A DNA stretch of 64,000 nt from an uncultured Prevotella sp. (GTDB lineage: Bacteria > Bacteroidota > Bacteroidia > Bacteroidales > Bacteroidaceae), in the NCBI GenBank assembly GCA_905233425.1, contig CAJOEC010000008.1, positions 17,722 through 81,721 of the forward strand. Direction: 5' to 3'. Below are positions 48,029-57,400 of this stretch, in pieces. The notes beneath the pieces are model-generated. The model was not told where the DNA came from and made no database searches. It saw only the letters and a list, made by a program, of their open reading frames with translations. Within the stretch, counting starts at the first letter, position 1; each line of letters begins with the position of its first letter. Made by a program: the position numbers and the translations under genes.

Positions 48029-48574
48029 TTATTCGTTTTTCAGGAATGCCTCAACCTGTGCTTTCAGCGCGGCCCGCTGCTCGTCGCTCAGAATCATGCG
48101 GCCCTCAGTCCACGCCTCAATGTTCAGGGCGATGCCTGTCTGAGGCTCCATCACCTCGGCCTTGATGAAGGTGAGCAGCTCAGTCAGCTTCTCGCGGCAT
48201 TTCGCCGTGGCCATCTTGCCGCCGGCACCGCTCAGAGCCACCTTCTTGCCGTTGATGACGGTTGGCGTGTCGTAGTCGCCGGCCACGAGAGGGCGCGAGA
48301 GCCAGTCGAAAAGGTTCTTTACGTGGCCGGGGTAGCTGAAGTTGTATTCCGGCGTGAATACCCAGAGGGCATCGGCCTCCCTGACGGCGGCGCGCAGACG
48401 GGCGACGGCCTCCGGCTCAGGAAACTCTATGTCCTGGTTGATGAGCGGGACATCCGAGTAGTCCAAGTAAGTCACTTCGGCGCGTGCGCCAATCATCTGC
48501 TCGGCCTCGCGGGCCAGCTGTCGGTTGAAGGAACCTTCCCTCAGCGAACCGACGACAAAAAGGATTTTCTTCAT
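48029..48574 (-). CDS. NADPH-dependent FMN reductase family flavoprotein
   Basis: 181 aa, flavodoxin-like. GSLREGSFNRQLA (FMN phosphate loop, about 9-21), WVFTPEYNFSYPGHVKNLFDWLSRP (the conserved PEYN...P..LKN..DW motif, about 83-107) and a GAGGKMA segment match the ChrR/azoreductase-like NADPH:FMN reductases. It is a cytosolic quinone or chromate-type reductase; the real substrate is unknown. ATG 48574 (MKKILFVVGSLR) is the family-typical start. Its leader overlaps the 3' end of the downstream-lying minus-strand gene at 48595. Confidence 0.9.
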   Translation of the reverse strand: MKKILFVVGSLREGSFNRQLAREAEQMIGARAEVTYLDYSDVPLINQDIEFPEPEAVARLRAAVREADALWVFTPEYNFSYPGHVKNLFDWLSRPLVAGDYDTPTVINGKKVALSGAGGKMATAKCREKLTELLTFIKAEVMEPQTGIALNIEAWTEGRMILSDEQRAALKAQVEAFLKNE

Positions 48575-48594
48575 AATGCTATATACTTTACATA

Positions 48595-50061
48595 TTATGC
48601 TTTCTTTTTCCAAATACGCTCAAATTCGTCCGCCTCTATCAAATCGGCTGGCTTAATATTGGTCATCCTTGCTTCGTCATACATCGCCCAATACTTTTCA
48701 TCAAGGCGTTCGTAAGCATCGTCAGAAGCATCTTGCGGACAATAACGTTCGACAGTGTCATCGGCACCAACAAGCACCATCCTGATGATTTGGTAGTGGT
48801 AGGAGTCCATATAAACAGTTTCATCGTCGAACACATGCTTCGAGAACAGATGCTGGTCGAAGTCCTCTTTAGCCAAGCTGCGCATCACGTTGCGGATGCG
48901 GCAAACATTCTCCTTTGTGGCATCCTTTTTCAGTAATCCTATGGACGCACGGAAACTAAGGGAGCCGTCACATTTGGAGATTTCCCATTTGAGTGGGATG
49001 TTCGTCTGTTTCATACGTACCTGAAGCTGGTGCTTCCTTTCGCTATATTCCTTCTCAAGGCGGGCGGGATTCAAATACATCGTCCGATTGACAAAGAACA
49101 GTCGCTCTGCCGGCTTATAGGCATACGATATGCCTTTCTCATCATCATCGCTGTAAAGCACTTTCTTCCTTCCCTTTCCTTCACTCGTTATCGTCAATTG
49201 CTTCTTGCCCTTCAGCCACCGCAACCTGCGCGACAGCCATCCGTGAGCAGAGTAAAGAGACCTGAGAACCACAATAAGGAAGAAGGTGAAGAAAACAAGA
49301 ATCAAGATGTAGCCACCAATGCTGACTTCCGAGATGAAGGGGGCTGCAAAAAGCATTAAGAGCATAAAAACAGCAGCTGCCACAACGAACAAATAACAGA
49401 CAGCCCGCCCCACACGGTTTGTCTCCTTCGTCTTTGACGATTGACGTCGCAAAAAGAATGTAGGGTCTATCGACATTGCGACCAGTCCGAGTGACAGTAT
49501 CGACATCCATTTCCGCGCATCCCCTATTTTCATCTGGAACGTGATTATCCACCCGACGATACTGGCCACGACCAACAGTAAGGAAACGATCTCACCCTTT
49601 TTCAAAGGTAAATGACTCTGCGGTTTATCTTTCTGCTTCGACCCTCCCTTGTCGACGGTCTCTTGGTGCGACACCTGAAAATGGCTTCCGTCGGCATTGT
49701 GCAATTCGCCGGTGCCGCTGATGTCGAAATATGTCAAGTGGTACTCCTTGGCCAGTTCAAAAGCCAGGGCACTGGTATTCTCCGCGTCAGTATGCGCAAG
49801 TGCCACGTAAATGAAATCCTTGCCAAAGCAATAGTCGGCCTCCGGAAACTCGCCAGCGTCTATCTCGTCAGCCGCAGGGGCAAACTCCCCGTTCAGCGGG
49901 CGCACCCTGTCCTTCATCTTCAGGAACCACTGCTGCAACGCCGGCGTCGCCTGCCTGTAGTCATCCTGCTGATGCCCAGTAGCATCGTCATACCATGCCA
50001 AGAACTCCTTGCTGTTGTTGAACCGCCGGTGGTGGTCAATGATGGCAATATCGTAACTCAT
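48595..50061 (-). CDS. Membrane protein of unknown function
   Basis: 488 aa. The N-terminal about 130 residues (MSYDIAIIDHHRRFNNSKEF...) form a small soluble domain with a conserved YDIA start. Four TM helices occur at about 150-290 (IVSLLLVVASIVGWIITF, ISILSLGLVAMSI, AVCYLFVVAAAVFMLLML, GGYILILVFFTFFLIVVL), followed by a 200-residue cytoplasmic C-terminus (EKGISYAYKPAERLFFVNRT). It lies 18 nt downstream of the UPF0158 remnant, whose promoter may now drive it. No family recognised. Confidence 0.7.
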   Translation of the reverse strand: MSYDIAIIDHHRRFNNSKEFLAWYDDATGHQQDDYRQATPALQQWFLKMKDRVRPLNGEFAPAADEIDAGEFPEADYCFGKDFIYVALAHTDAENTSALAFELAKEYHLTYFDISGTGELHNADGSHFQVSHQETVDKGGSKQKDKPQSHLPLKKGEIVSLLLVVASIVGWIITFQMKIGDARKWMSILSLGLVAMSIDPTFFLRRQSSKTKETNRVGRAVCYLFVVAAAVFMLLMLFAAPFISEVSIGGYILILVFFTFFLIVVLRSLYSAHGWLSRRLRWLKGKKQLTITSEGKGRKKVLYSDDDEKGISYAYKPAERLFFVNRTMYLNPARLEKEYSERKHQLQVRMKQTNIPLKWEISKCDGSLSFRASIGLLKKDATKENVCRIRNVMRSLAKEDFDQHLFSKHVFDDETVYMDSYHYQIIRMVLVGADDTVERYCPQDASDDAYERLDEKYWAMYDEARMTNIKPADLIEADEFERIWKKKA

Positions 50062-50079
50062 ACGAGTTTGATTAATTGA

Positions 50080-50191
50080 TTATAGATTGTCTATTTCGTC
50101 ATCTTCATCCTCATACGACCAGATGAACGAATGCTTGCCGTCGCACACGATTCGCCCCGTCCTTGAAGTCCACGCTTTCCGATTTTTCCAT
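50080..50191 (-). pseudogene. Remnant of a second UPF0158 gene
   Basis: ATG 50191 starts MEKSE, as in the intact gene at 33188, but the frame jumps directly to the gene's C-terminal region: VDFKDG, then, after a frameshift, GRIVCDGKHSFIWSYEDED in another frame to TAA 50080-50082. The central about 135 codons are gone. The upstream region with the promoter (50225-50233) matches 33087-33187 in two blocks of over 25 nt. This documents an inverted duplication with later internal deletion. Confidence 0.85.
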
Positions 50192-50224
50192 TGTTCGTTT
50201 CTCCTTTGTTTCTTGTCTTACAAT

Positions 50225-50233
50225 GCAAAGTTA
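50225..50233 (-). promoter_or_regulatory. -7 promoter element TAACTTTGC of the duplicated UPF0158 locus
   Basis: Copy of the promoter at 33151-33159 (last base C instead of T). It probably now serves the 48595-50061 membrane-protein gene. Confidence 0.6.
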
Positions 50234-50306
50234 AGCACTTTTCCTGATATTTGCCGCTCGACACTGCCGCTTTTTGAGTTTTTTAACCGAAAAAGACATC
50301 TTCGTA

Positions 50307-50327
50307 CAGATTAAACGCATTATAACG
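50307..50327. repeat. CAGATTAAACGCATTATAACG dispersed repeat
   Basis: 21 nt shared exactly, inverted, with 60381-60401, where it forms one end of a small AT-rich element. Confidence 0.75.
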
Positions 50328-50345
50328 GCAGACATAAAAATAGGT

Positions 50346-50425
50346 TCACGGCGGCCGCTGCGAACATTCACGGCGGCCGCTATGAATATTTTTGGCGGCC
50401 GCCGTGAATGTTTTTGGCGGCCGCT
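50346..50425. repeat. Cluster of four GCGGCCGC palindromes
   Basis: GCGGCCGC occurs at 50351, 50373, 50395 and 50417 (22-nt period), separated by TGAATATTTTT-like spacers. The rest of the 50230-50680 gap shows no gene. Confidence 0.85.
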
Positions 50426-50681
50426 ATGAAACGTCAAGGCCGGCTCTTTCCCCCTCGGAGGTACGGCCTCTCCCCCTGCTTCCCCGTACCTCTCTCCCTG
50501 CGTGCTACGGTTTCCTCCCGCCAATAGTCGTTCCCGTGTCAGGAACACAGCCCCCAATGGCAACAGAAGCCAACAGGCATTTTTTCTTTGTCTTCCAAAT
50601 TTTGGAGCAGAGAAATCAAGAAAAGTTCGTTTTCTTTGTTGTTTTTCACCGTAAAAGGGTGGTTCTTTCCCAAATATTTTG

Positions 50682-50690
50682 TATCTTTGC
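50682..50690 (+). promoter_or_regulatory. -7 promoter element TATCTTTGC for the type I RM operon
   Basis: 92 nt before the hsdM ATG; the leader is longer than for most genes here. No operator is recognised. Confidence 0.65.
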
Positions 50691-50781
50691 AGCCAAGTGT
50701 CGGCTTATCGATGATTGGAACGCTTTGAGTAAGTCAGCCGATGCCTGAAGATATAGTATGATTGCCCTAAAACTATCGTAA

Positions 50782-52398
50782 ATGATTACAGGAGAAATAA
50801 AAAACCAAATTGATGCGATATGGGACACCTACTGGGTAGGTGGCATTACCAATCCTATGTCCGTACTGGAACAGATGACCTATCTCTTCTTTATGAAGAT
50901 GATAGACGACGCACAACGTAAGAAGGAGGCAGAAGCCAACATCTTAGGCGTGAAGATTGCCAACCCCACTTTTAAGGATGGGATGTGGCACAATCCAGAG
51001 ACGGACAATGACGTGCCATATAATAGTCTGCGCTGGCATGTGTTCAAGAACATGGAGGCCACGCAGATGTTCAACACCATCCGCAACGATGCCTTTTCGT
51101 TCATCAAAAACCTCAGCGAGGGCAAATCGTCTGCCTACAGCCGTTTTATGCGCGATGCCGTGTTCCTGATTCAGAACCCACGAACATTGACCAAGATTGT
51201 GGATGGTGTGGATGCGCTGGACATGACCAACCGCGACGCGATGGGCGATGTGTATGAGTATATCCTTGGCAAGATGGCCGCCAGTGGCAATAACGGCCAG
51301 TTCCGCACGCCCCGGCATATCATCCGCATGATGGTGGAGCTGATGCAACCCACGCTGAAAGACGAGATCTGTGACCCCGCGATGGGTAGTGCCGGCTTCA
51401 TCGTCGAGAGTGCCAAATATATTGCCGAGAACAACAAGCAGGAACTCCACAAGAAGGAGAACGCAGAGCGTTTCAGGGGCAGTATGTTTCATGGCTTCGA
51501 CACCGACAGCACGATGCTGCGCATCGGTGCCATGAACCTGATGCTGCATGGTGTGGAAGAGCCTGATGTGGCATATCGCGACAGTCTTTCGTCGAGCAAT
51601 AATGATACGGAGCGCTACACGCTGTGCCTGGCCAATCCGCCCTTTGCTGGCAGCGTGGATAGCGAGGACATCAACAAATCGCTCCTCGCCATCACCAGCA
51701 CCAAGAAAACGGAACTGCTGTTCGTGTCGCTGTTTATCCGTATGCTGCAGACGGGCGGGCGTTGCGCCAGCATCGTGCCTGACGGCGTGTTGTTTGGCAA
51801 CAGCAATGCCCACGTCGCCTTGCGCAAAGAGTTGGTTGACAATCATACCTTGCAAGCCGTCATTTCTATGCCAAGCGGTGTGTTCCAGCCCTATTCCGGT
51901 GTCAGTACTGCCGTCCTTGTCTTTACCAAGACAGGCGTAGGGGGTACTGATAAGGTGTGGTTCTACGACATGCAGGCCGACGGCTATTCCCTTGACCAGA
52001 AGCGCACAGAGATTACAGAGAACGATATACCTGACGTCGTTGTCCGTTTCCATCACCTCGAAGCCGAAGCCCAGCGCACACGCAAGGAAAAGTCGTTCTT
52101 GGTGCCCATCGAAGAGATACGCCAGAATGACTACGTGCTCTCCATCAATAAATATAAAGAGGTGGAGCGCGAGCGTGTGGAGTATGAGCCAACGGAGGTC
52201 ATCATGGCTCGTATCATCAATCTGGAAAAAGAAATCCTAAAGAATCTAGACCATCTAGAGAATCTAGAGAATCTAGAAAATCTAGACCATCTAGACCATC
52301 TAGACCATCTAGACCATCTAGACCATCTAGAAAACCTACAAAACCCTTTAAAAACAAGAAAAAAACAATGCAAAACAACCCTACCCCCCCAGCCATAA
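50782..52398 (+). CDS. hsdM: Type I restriction-modification system, N6-adenine methyltransferase subunit
   Basis: 538 aa. N-terminal HsdM helical domain (about 1-130), then a SAM-dependent methyltransferase: motif I DPAMGSAGF (about 198-206) and catalytic motif IV NPPF (about 284-287). It ends with a low-complexity tail (about 490-520, LENLDHLDHLDHLDH) encoded by 9-bp repeats (52244-52335), followed by basic KTRKKQCKTT. Together with HsdS it methylates the recognition sequence. It is the first gene of the operon, and its 3' end overlaps the next gene by 31 nt. Confidence 0.95.
   Translation: MITGEIKNQIDAIWDTYWVGGITNPMSVLEQMTYLFFMKMIDDAQRKKEAEANILGVKIANPTFKDGMWHNPETDNDVPYNSLRWHVFKNMEATQMFNTIRNDAFSFIKNLSEGKSSAYSRFMRDAVFLIQNPRTLTKIVDGVDALDMTNRDAMGDVYEYILGKMAASGNNGQFRTPRHIIRMMVELMQPTLKDEICDPAMGSAGFIVESAKYIAENNKQELHKKENAERFRGSMFHGFDTDSTMLRIGAMNLMLHGVEEPDVAYRDSLSSSNNDTERYTLCLANPPFAGSVDSEDINKSLLAITSTKKTELLFVSLFIRMLQTGGRCASIVPDGVLFGNSNAHVALRKELVDNHTLQAVISMPSGVFQPYSGVSTAVLVFTKTGVGGTDKVWFYDMQADGYSLDQKRTEITENDIPDVVVRFHHLEAEAQRTRKEKSFLVPIEEIRQNDYVLSINKYKEVERERVEYEPTEVIMARIINLEKEILKNLDHLENLENLENLDHLDHLDHLDHLDHLENLQNPLKTRKKQCKTTLPPQP
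52244..52335 (+). repeat. 9-bp tandem repeat (CATCTAGAC / AATCTAGAG) in the hsdM 3' end
   Basis: About ten units, encoding HLD or NLE triplets. The unit is a multiple of three, so copy-number change would alter tail length but not frame. Each unit contains the palindrome TCTAGA. Confidence 0.9.
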
Positions 52399-53057
52399 AG
52401 ATAGAGTCAGTCCTACGCAAGCAGACCAACTGGAAGAAGCTCTGGTTCTACCAGAAGACCGTCGTCCTCTATCAGATGACCTACGTCTTCACACGCCGCT
52501 TCTTCCCTGCATACGGCGACCGCACCGTTGACCAGATGGTGCAGGCGGCACGCTCGGGCAAGCAGAACATCGTGGAGGGGTCGGCTGACGGGGTGACTTC
52601 GATGGAGTTGGAACTGAAACTGCTAAATGTGGCTCGCTCCAGCATACAGGAACTCCTTGAGGACTACGAGGACTATCTGCCTGCCCACAAGCTGACGAAA
52701 TGGACGGCAGGGCATCCGCGATTCGATGGGATGCTGGCTTATTGTCGCACGCATAACTATCTGAACGACTATGAGCCGTTCTTCAACAAATGGACTGACG
52801 AGGAGGCTGCCAACATCTGCATCACCTTATGCCGGATGGTAGACAAGATGATGATGACCTATCAGAAAAAGAAAGAGGAGGAGTTCGTTACCGAAGGTGG
52901 CATCCGTGAGCGTATGACGGCCGCACGTCTCGGCTACCGCACCAACCAGCGTGAAGCCCTCGAAAACGCTACCCACGAGATTGAGAAACTGCAAAAAGAG
53001 AACCAACAACTCAAGGAGTATATACTGCAGATGCAAAAGAAGGAGGAAAAGGTATGA
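52368..53057 (+). CDS. Four-helix-bundle protein (S23-like with suffix domain) in the RM operon
   Basis: 229 aa. Residues about 25-155 match the S23/IVS-type four-helix bundle: FYQKTVVLYQMTYVFTRRFF, the MVQAARSGKQNIVEGSADG signature, ELKLLNVARSSIQELLEDYEDYL. The C-terminal region (GGIRERMTAARLGYR plus coiled-coil IEKLQKENQQLKEYIL) resembles the described four-helix-bundle suffix domain. The fold is shared with Avd of diversity-generating retroelements, but no reverse transcriptase is nearby. It overlaps hsdM by 31 nt and the next small frame by 4 nt, so it is translated within the RM operon. Its role there is unknown; nucleic-acid binding is plausible. Confidence 0.85.
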   Translation: MQNNPTPPAIKIESVLRKQTNWKKLWFYQKTVVLYQMTYVFTRRFFPAYGDRTVDQMVQAARSGKQNIVEGSADGVTSMELELKLLNVARSSIQELLEDYEDYLPAHKLTKWTAGHPRFDGMLAYCRTHNYLNDYEPFFNKWTDEEAANICITLCRMVDKMMMTYQKKKEEEFVTEGGIRERMTAARLGYRTNQREALENATHEIEKLQKENQQLKEYILQMQKKEEKV

Positions 53058-53173
53058 AAGAAGGATGGGATAAGGAACTTAAATACATAACGGAATGGAT
53101 TGATTTGGGCTATCTTAAAATTGTAGATTCAAGTGTTAACGAAAAACAAGTAACACTCTACGTAAAGGCTTGA
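53054..53173 (+). CDS. 39-aa peptide coupled to the four-helix-bundle gene
   Basis: MKEGWDKELKYITEWIDLGY...LYVKA. The ATG overlaps the previous stop (ATGA), a typical coupling arrangement. AT-richer than the upstream genes. It could be a genuine micro-protein, or the truncated start of an earlier hsdS or other gene; many HsdS proteins start similarly (MKEGW). Nothing further can be said from sequence. Confidence 0.45.
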   Translation: MKEGWDKELKYITEWIDLGYLKIVDSSVNEKQVTLYVKA

Positions 53174-53204
53174 TGTTATGCAACATAACAAACAATTTAA
53201 TTGT

Positions 53205-53346
53205 TAAAAGTAACATTGATAGTAACATTGATAGTAACATTGAAGTAACAATGATGGATCATCATTACTTTGTAAAGAAAAATACATATACTGACTGTCA
53301 GAGATAGTGTCAGAGTAACTGTCAGAGATAGTGTCAGAGATGTAAC
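53205..53346. repeat. Two tandem repeat tracts upstream of hsdS
   Basis: TAACATTGATAG (12 bp) three times at 53211-53250, then CTGTCAGAGATAGTGTCAGAG twice at 53299-53340 with half-units. They lie in the 183-nt non-coding gap before hsdS. No inverted hsdS fragment is present. Confidence 0.85.
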
Positions 53347-53356
53347 ATAGGAAAAT

Positions 53357-54466
53357 ATGGACAAAAGTAGGTGGGAATATAAGAAGTTGGGAGAGGTGGC
53401 GACCATCATAAATGGTAAGAATCAAAAGACCGTTGAGGATGAGAGTGGCATATACCCTATATGTGGCAGTGGTGGTATTATGGGTTATGCCAATGACTTT
53501 TTATGTCCAGAGCAAACGATTATTATTGGTAGAAAAGGCAATATCAACCGTCCTATTTACATGGAGCAAAAATTCTGGAATGTAGATACCGCTTTTGGAA
53601 TTGTTGCCGACAAATCACAATTAGTCCCCAAATACCTTTACTACTTTTGTGTTGATTTCAATTTTGAAAGACTGAATAAAGCGGTCACTATCCCAAGTCT
53701 TGTAAAGTCAGACTTGTTAAAAATAAAGATGTATATCCCTCCTCTCTCTGAGCAGCAGCATATTGTCGAAGAGTTGGATTTGCTGAGTTCCATCATCGAA
53801 AAGAAAAAAGCCCAATTAAACGAGTTGGATAATCTGGCGCAGTCTCTCTTCTATGAAATGTTTGGCGACCCTATCACCAATGGAAAGGGATGGGAGGTGA
53901 AGAAACTAAGCGAATTGTCAGATATTAAAGGTCGTGTTGGATGGAAAGGTTACAAAAAAACTGATTTGAGAAATCACGGTCCCTATGTTTTAGGCGCAAC
54001 TCATTTAGGAGAGGATGGAAATGTAAACTTAGAAAATCCCGTATATATTTCACGTGAGAAATATGAGGAATCACCTGAAATATATGTAAATAAGGGAGAT
54101 GTAATATTAGCGCAACGTGGATCTATTGGTAAAGTCGCATTGGTACGTAAGGAAATAGGTGAAGCCACTATCAATCCTTGCGTTCTTATTGTTCGTCCAA
54201 AGAAAATACAATCCGATTATCTCGTTTTCTTTTTTATGAACAATCAAGTGCAAAAGTATCTGATTAAAATTAACACAGGAGGAGTTCAGCCAATGATTAC
54301 TCAGAAACAAGTAAAATATATTGATGTTCCTGTACCCTCTCACTCATTGCAGCAACAATTCGCCTCCAAGATAGAAGCCATCGAGCACCAGAAGGAACTT
54401 ATCAAGCAGTCTATTAAGGAGGTTGAGACACTGTTTAACAGCCGCATGGATTATTACTTCAACTAA
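53357..54466 (+). CDS. hsdS: Type I restriction-modification system, specificity subunit
   Basis: 369 aa with two target-recognition domains. TRD1 (about 1-125) begins WEYKKLGEVATIINGKN; the first conserved helix (about 130-170) has SEQQHIVEELDLLSSIIEKKKAQLNELDNLAQSLF; TRD2 (about 175-320) begins WEVKKLSELSDIKGRVGW; the second helix (about 335-365) has QQQFASKIEAIEHQKELIKQS. Both halves carry the usual spacer helices that fix the distance between half-sites. The gene is visibly AT-richer than hsdM and hsdR, as is common for horizontally exchanged HsdS. It is preceded by repeat tracts and followed after 12 nt by hsdR. Confidence 0.94.
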   Translation: MDKSRWEYKKLGEVATIINGKNQKTVEDESGIYPICGSGGIMGYANDFLCPEQTIIIGRKGNINRPIYMEQKFWNVDTAFGIVADKSQLVPKYLYYFCVDFNFERLNKAVTIPSLVKSDLLKIKMYIPPLSEQQHIVEELDLLSSIIEKKKAQLNELDNLAQSLFYEMFGDPITNGKGWEVKKLSELSDIKGRVGWKGYKKTDLRNHGPYVLGATHLGEDGNVNLENPVYISREKYEESPEIYVNKGDVILAQRGSIGKVALVRKEIGEATINPCVLIVRPKKIQSDYLVFFFMNNQVQKYLIKINTGGVQPMITQKQVKYIDVPVPSHSLQQQFASKIEAIEHQKELIKQSIKEVETLFNSRMDYYFN

Positions 54467-54478
54467 AAACAGAAATGT

Positions 54479-57400
54479 ATGAGGAACTTTGACTATCTAC
54501 AGGACATTGAGGAACTGAAAGACCTATACGGCTTTTGCTGTGCAGCAGAGGACGCGCAGCAGACCAACTATGACGTGTGTGCGCTGAATGGGCGCAGGGC
54601 CTTGGAGTGGATTGTGAAGGCCATCTATACGCTGAAGGGTATTCGGTTGGACGAGCGCACCTCTCTCATGGAGCTGATGACCAGCGAGCCGTTCACGCAG
54701 TTTATTGGCGACGATGACAAACTGCTGATGGCGGCCCATTATGTCCGCAAGATAGGCAACAAGGCGGCTCATGCTGGTGGGGTGAAAGGCGGCGAGGCCT
54801 ACTTCACGCTGCTCAATATATATAATGTGGTAGGCGGCATCCTGCTGAAATTAGGTGTGCTCCATAGCCTTGCTCCCTTCCGCAAAGACCTGATACCACA
54901 GAAGCCCGCGCTAACGGTAGTGCCACAAGCCGCTGTTCCAACCGCAACAGCGCAGTTTGTCGAGCGTGTAGAAAAGACGAACTTGGAAGCCCCACAGAGC
55001 ATTGAGGGCAAGGTGGACTATAGCGAGGCAGAGACACGAAAGTTGTTCATCGACTTGCTATTGGAAGAAGCCGGCTGGGAGGTGATAGACAAAGAAGGTG
55101 CCATCGTGCCCAGCAAGGTTTGCATAGAGATTGAGGTGGCGGGAATGCCCAACAAGACAGGCATAGGGTATGTCGATTATGTGCTGTTTGGAGCGGACGG
55201 CCGTCCCCTCGCTTTAGTGGAAGCCAAACGCACAAGCGTCAGCTCGGAGGAGGGCAGGAAGCAAGCCATCCTCTATGCCGACTGTTTAGAGAAACGATAT
55301 GGCGTGAGGCCCGTTATCTACTACACCAACGGCTTCAAGACCTGTATCATCGACGGCTTGGGCTATCCTGCAAGACGTGTGCAGGGATTCCATACGGAAG
55401 CCGACCTGATGGTGTTGCTGCAAAGGCGTGGGCGTAGCGGCATTACCGACCTCAGCATCAAGAACGAGATAACCGACCGCGAATATCAGAAGCGGGCCAT
55501 CAAGAATATGTGTGAGCATTTCAACACCATGCACCGCAGAGGCTTGATTGTGATGGCTACAGGAACGGGCAAGACACGTGTGGCCATCTCGCTCTGCGAT
55601 GTGCTGATGCGCAACAGTTGGGCAAAGAACATCCTCTTCCTGGCCGACCGCACGGCATTGGTGAAGCAGGCACACAAGAACTTTACCAAGCTGCTGCCAA
55701 GCGCCACGACGGCCCGCTTAGACGATTTCAAACCTGCCGACAGAGAGACGGTGATGAATGCCCGCATCCTGTTCAGTACGTATCAGACCATGATCAACTA
55801 CATCGATACGGAAGAGAAAGAATTCAGCATCGGGCGCTTCGACCTGATTATCATTGACGAGGTACACCGCAGCATCTTTGGCAAATATACCAGCATCCTG
55901 AGTTACTTTGACGCGCTGATGGTGGGCCTGACGGCAACGCCAAGGGAGGATGATGATAAAGACACGTATGAGCTGTTTGGCTGCGAGAGCGGTGAGCCCA
56001 ACTTTGAGTATCTGTTGGGTGAAGCCGTAGCAGACGGTTACCTGGTTGATAAAGTTGTGTTATCACGCACCACAGATATCTTGAAGAATGGCATCAAGTA
56101 CGACAAACTGTCCAAGCAGGAAAGGGAACAGATGGAAAGCATCTGGCAGTACGAGAAGGCAAAGTTTGATATTCCAGACGATGCGGATTACAGCCGCGAC
56201 ATAGAAAGTGACGAGATATTCAGCTACATCTACAATGTAGATACCGTCAACAAGGTGTTGGTGGACTTGATGGAGAACGGACTGAAGATAAATGGCGGCG
56301 ACACCATCGGAAAGACCATCATCTTTGCCCACAGGCATAAGCACGCGGAATTGATAGTGGAACGCTTCAAGGAGCTGTACCCGTCATTAGGCGATGAGTT
56401 CTGCCAGTTGATAGACAATCAGGTGAACTATGCACAAAGCATCATCGACTCCTTCGAGGTAAGAGGGAAAATGCCAATGATAGCCGTTTCGGTGGATATG
56501 CTGGACACGGGTATTGACGTGCCCGACATCCTGAACTTGGTGTTCTTCAAACAAGTGCGCTCAAAGATAAAGTTCCTACAGATGATAGGGCGAGGAACAC
56601 GGTTGTCGGAGGAAATATTCGATGAAGGAGAGACATCAGCGGACAGGGCCAAGAAATTCTTCTACATCTTCGATTGGTGTGGGAACTTTGAATTCTTTGG
56701 GGAGAATCCGGAGGGGTTCAAGCTGTTGAAGTCCGTCTCGCTCACAGAAAGGTTGTTCGACCTGCGCGTGGATTTGGCCATAGCCCTACAGCATGAGCGT
56801 TTCCAGAATGATGAGGCGGCCAAGGCGTTGCACGACGAGACAAAAGCCATACTGCAGGGGCAAGTTCAAGGGCTGAACGACAAGCATATTTCAGTAAGGG
56901 AGCACTGGGACCTTGTGGATAAATACAGGAAGAAAGACACATGGACCTATCTGTCGAACACCGATGGCTTGGAGTTAAAGGAGGTGATATCTCCATTGCT
57001 TGTGAATAATTCGGCCAATGTAGGTGCCACGAAGTTTGATATTCTGATGCTCAATATCGAGTTGTCGCAGATTGATGAGGCTGTCAATGGTGACAAGTCG
57101 AAGCTGGTGGTGGAGAAGATTGCGAGGAAGTTGCAGGAGAAAGCCAGCATCAGGCAGGTGAACGATAAGATGCCGCTGATTAAGCAACTCTCTAAGCATG
57201 ACTTCTGGGATGGCGCCTCGTTAGACAAGCTGGAATATGTGCGTAAAGAGATCAGGGATTTGGTGCAGTTCCTGACGGGCAATTCTAACCCATCGTTTAC
57301 CATCAACATAAAAGATACGGTGGAAGTGAAGGACGTGCCAAACGATGTGCCTTCTCAGGTCTCCTATAAGCAGCGTGTCATTGATTTCCTGGCAGAGAAC

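Noticed and set aside
52368..53057. Diversity-generating retroelement (Avd-like four-helix bundle)
   Set aside because: No reverse transcriptase, template repeat or variable repeat is visible nearby. The S23-type bundle family is much broader than Avd.
53205..53346. hsdS phase-variation inversion site
   Set aside because: No second hsdS fragment, inverted repeat pair or recombinase gene is present in the window; the repeats are direct tandems.
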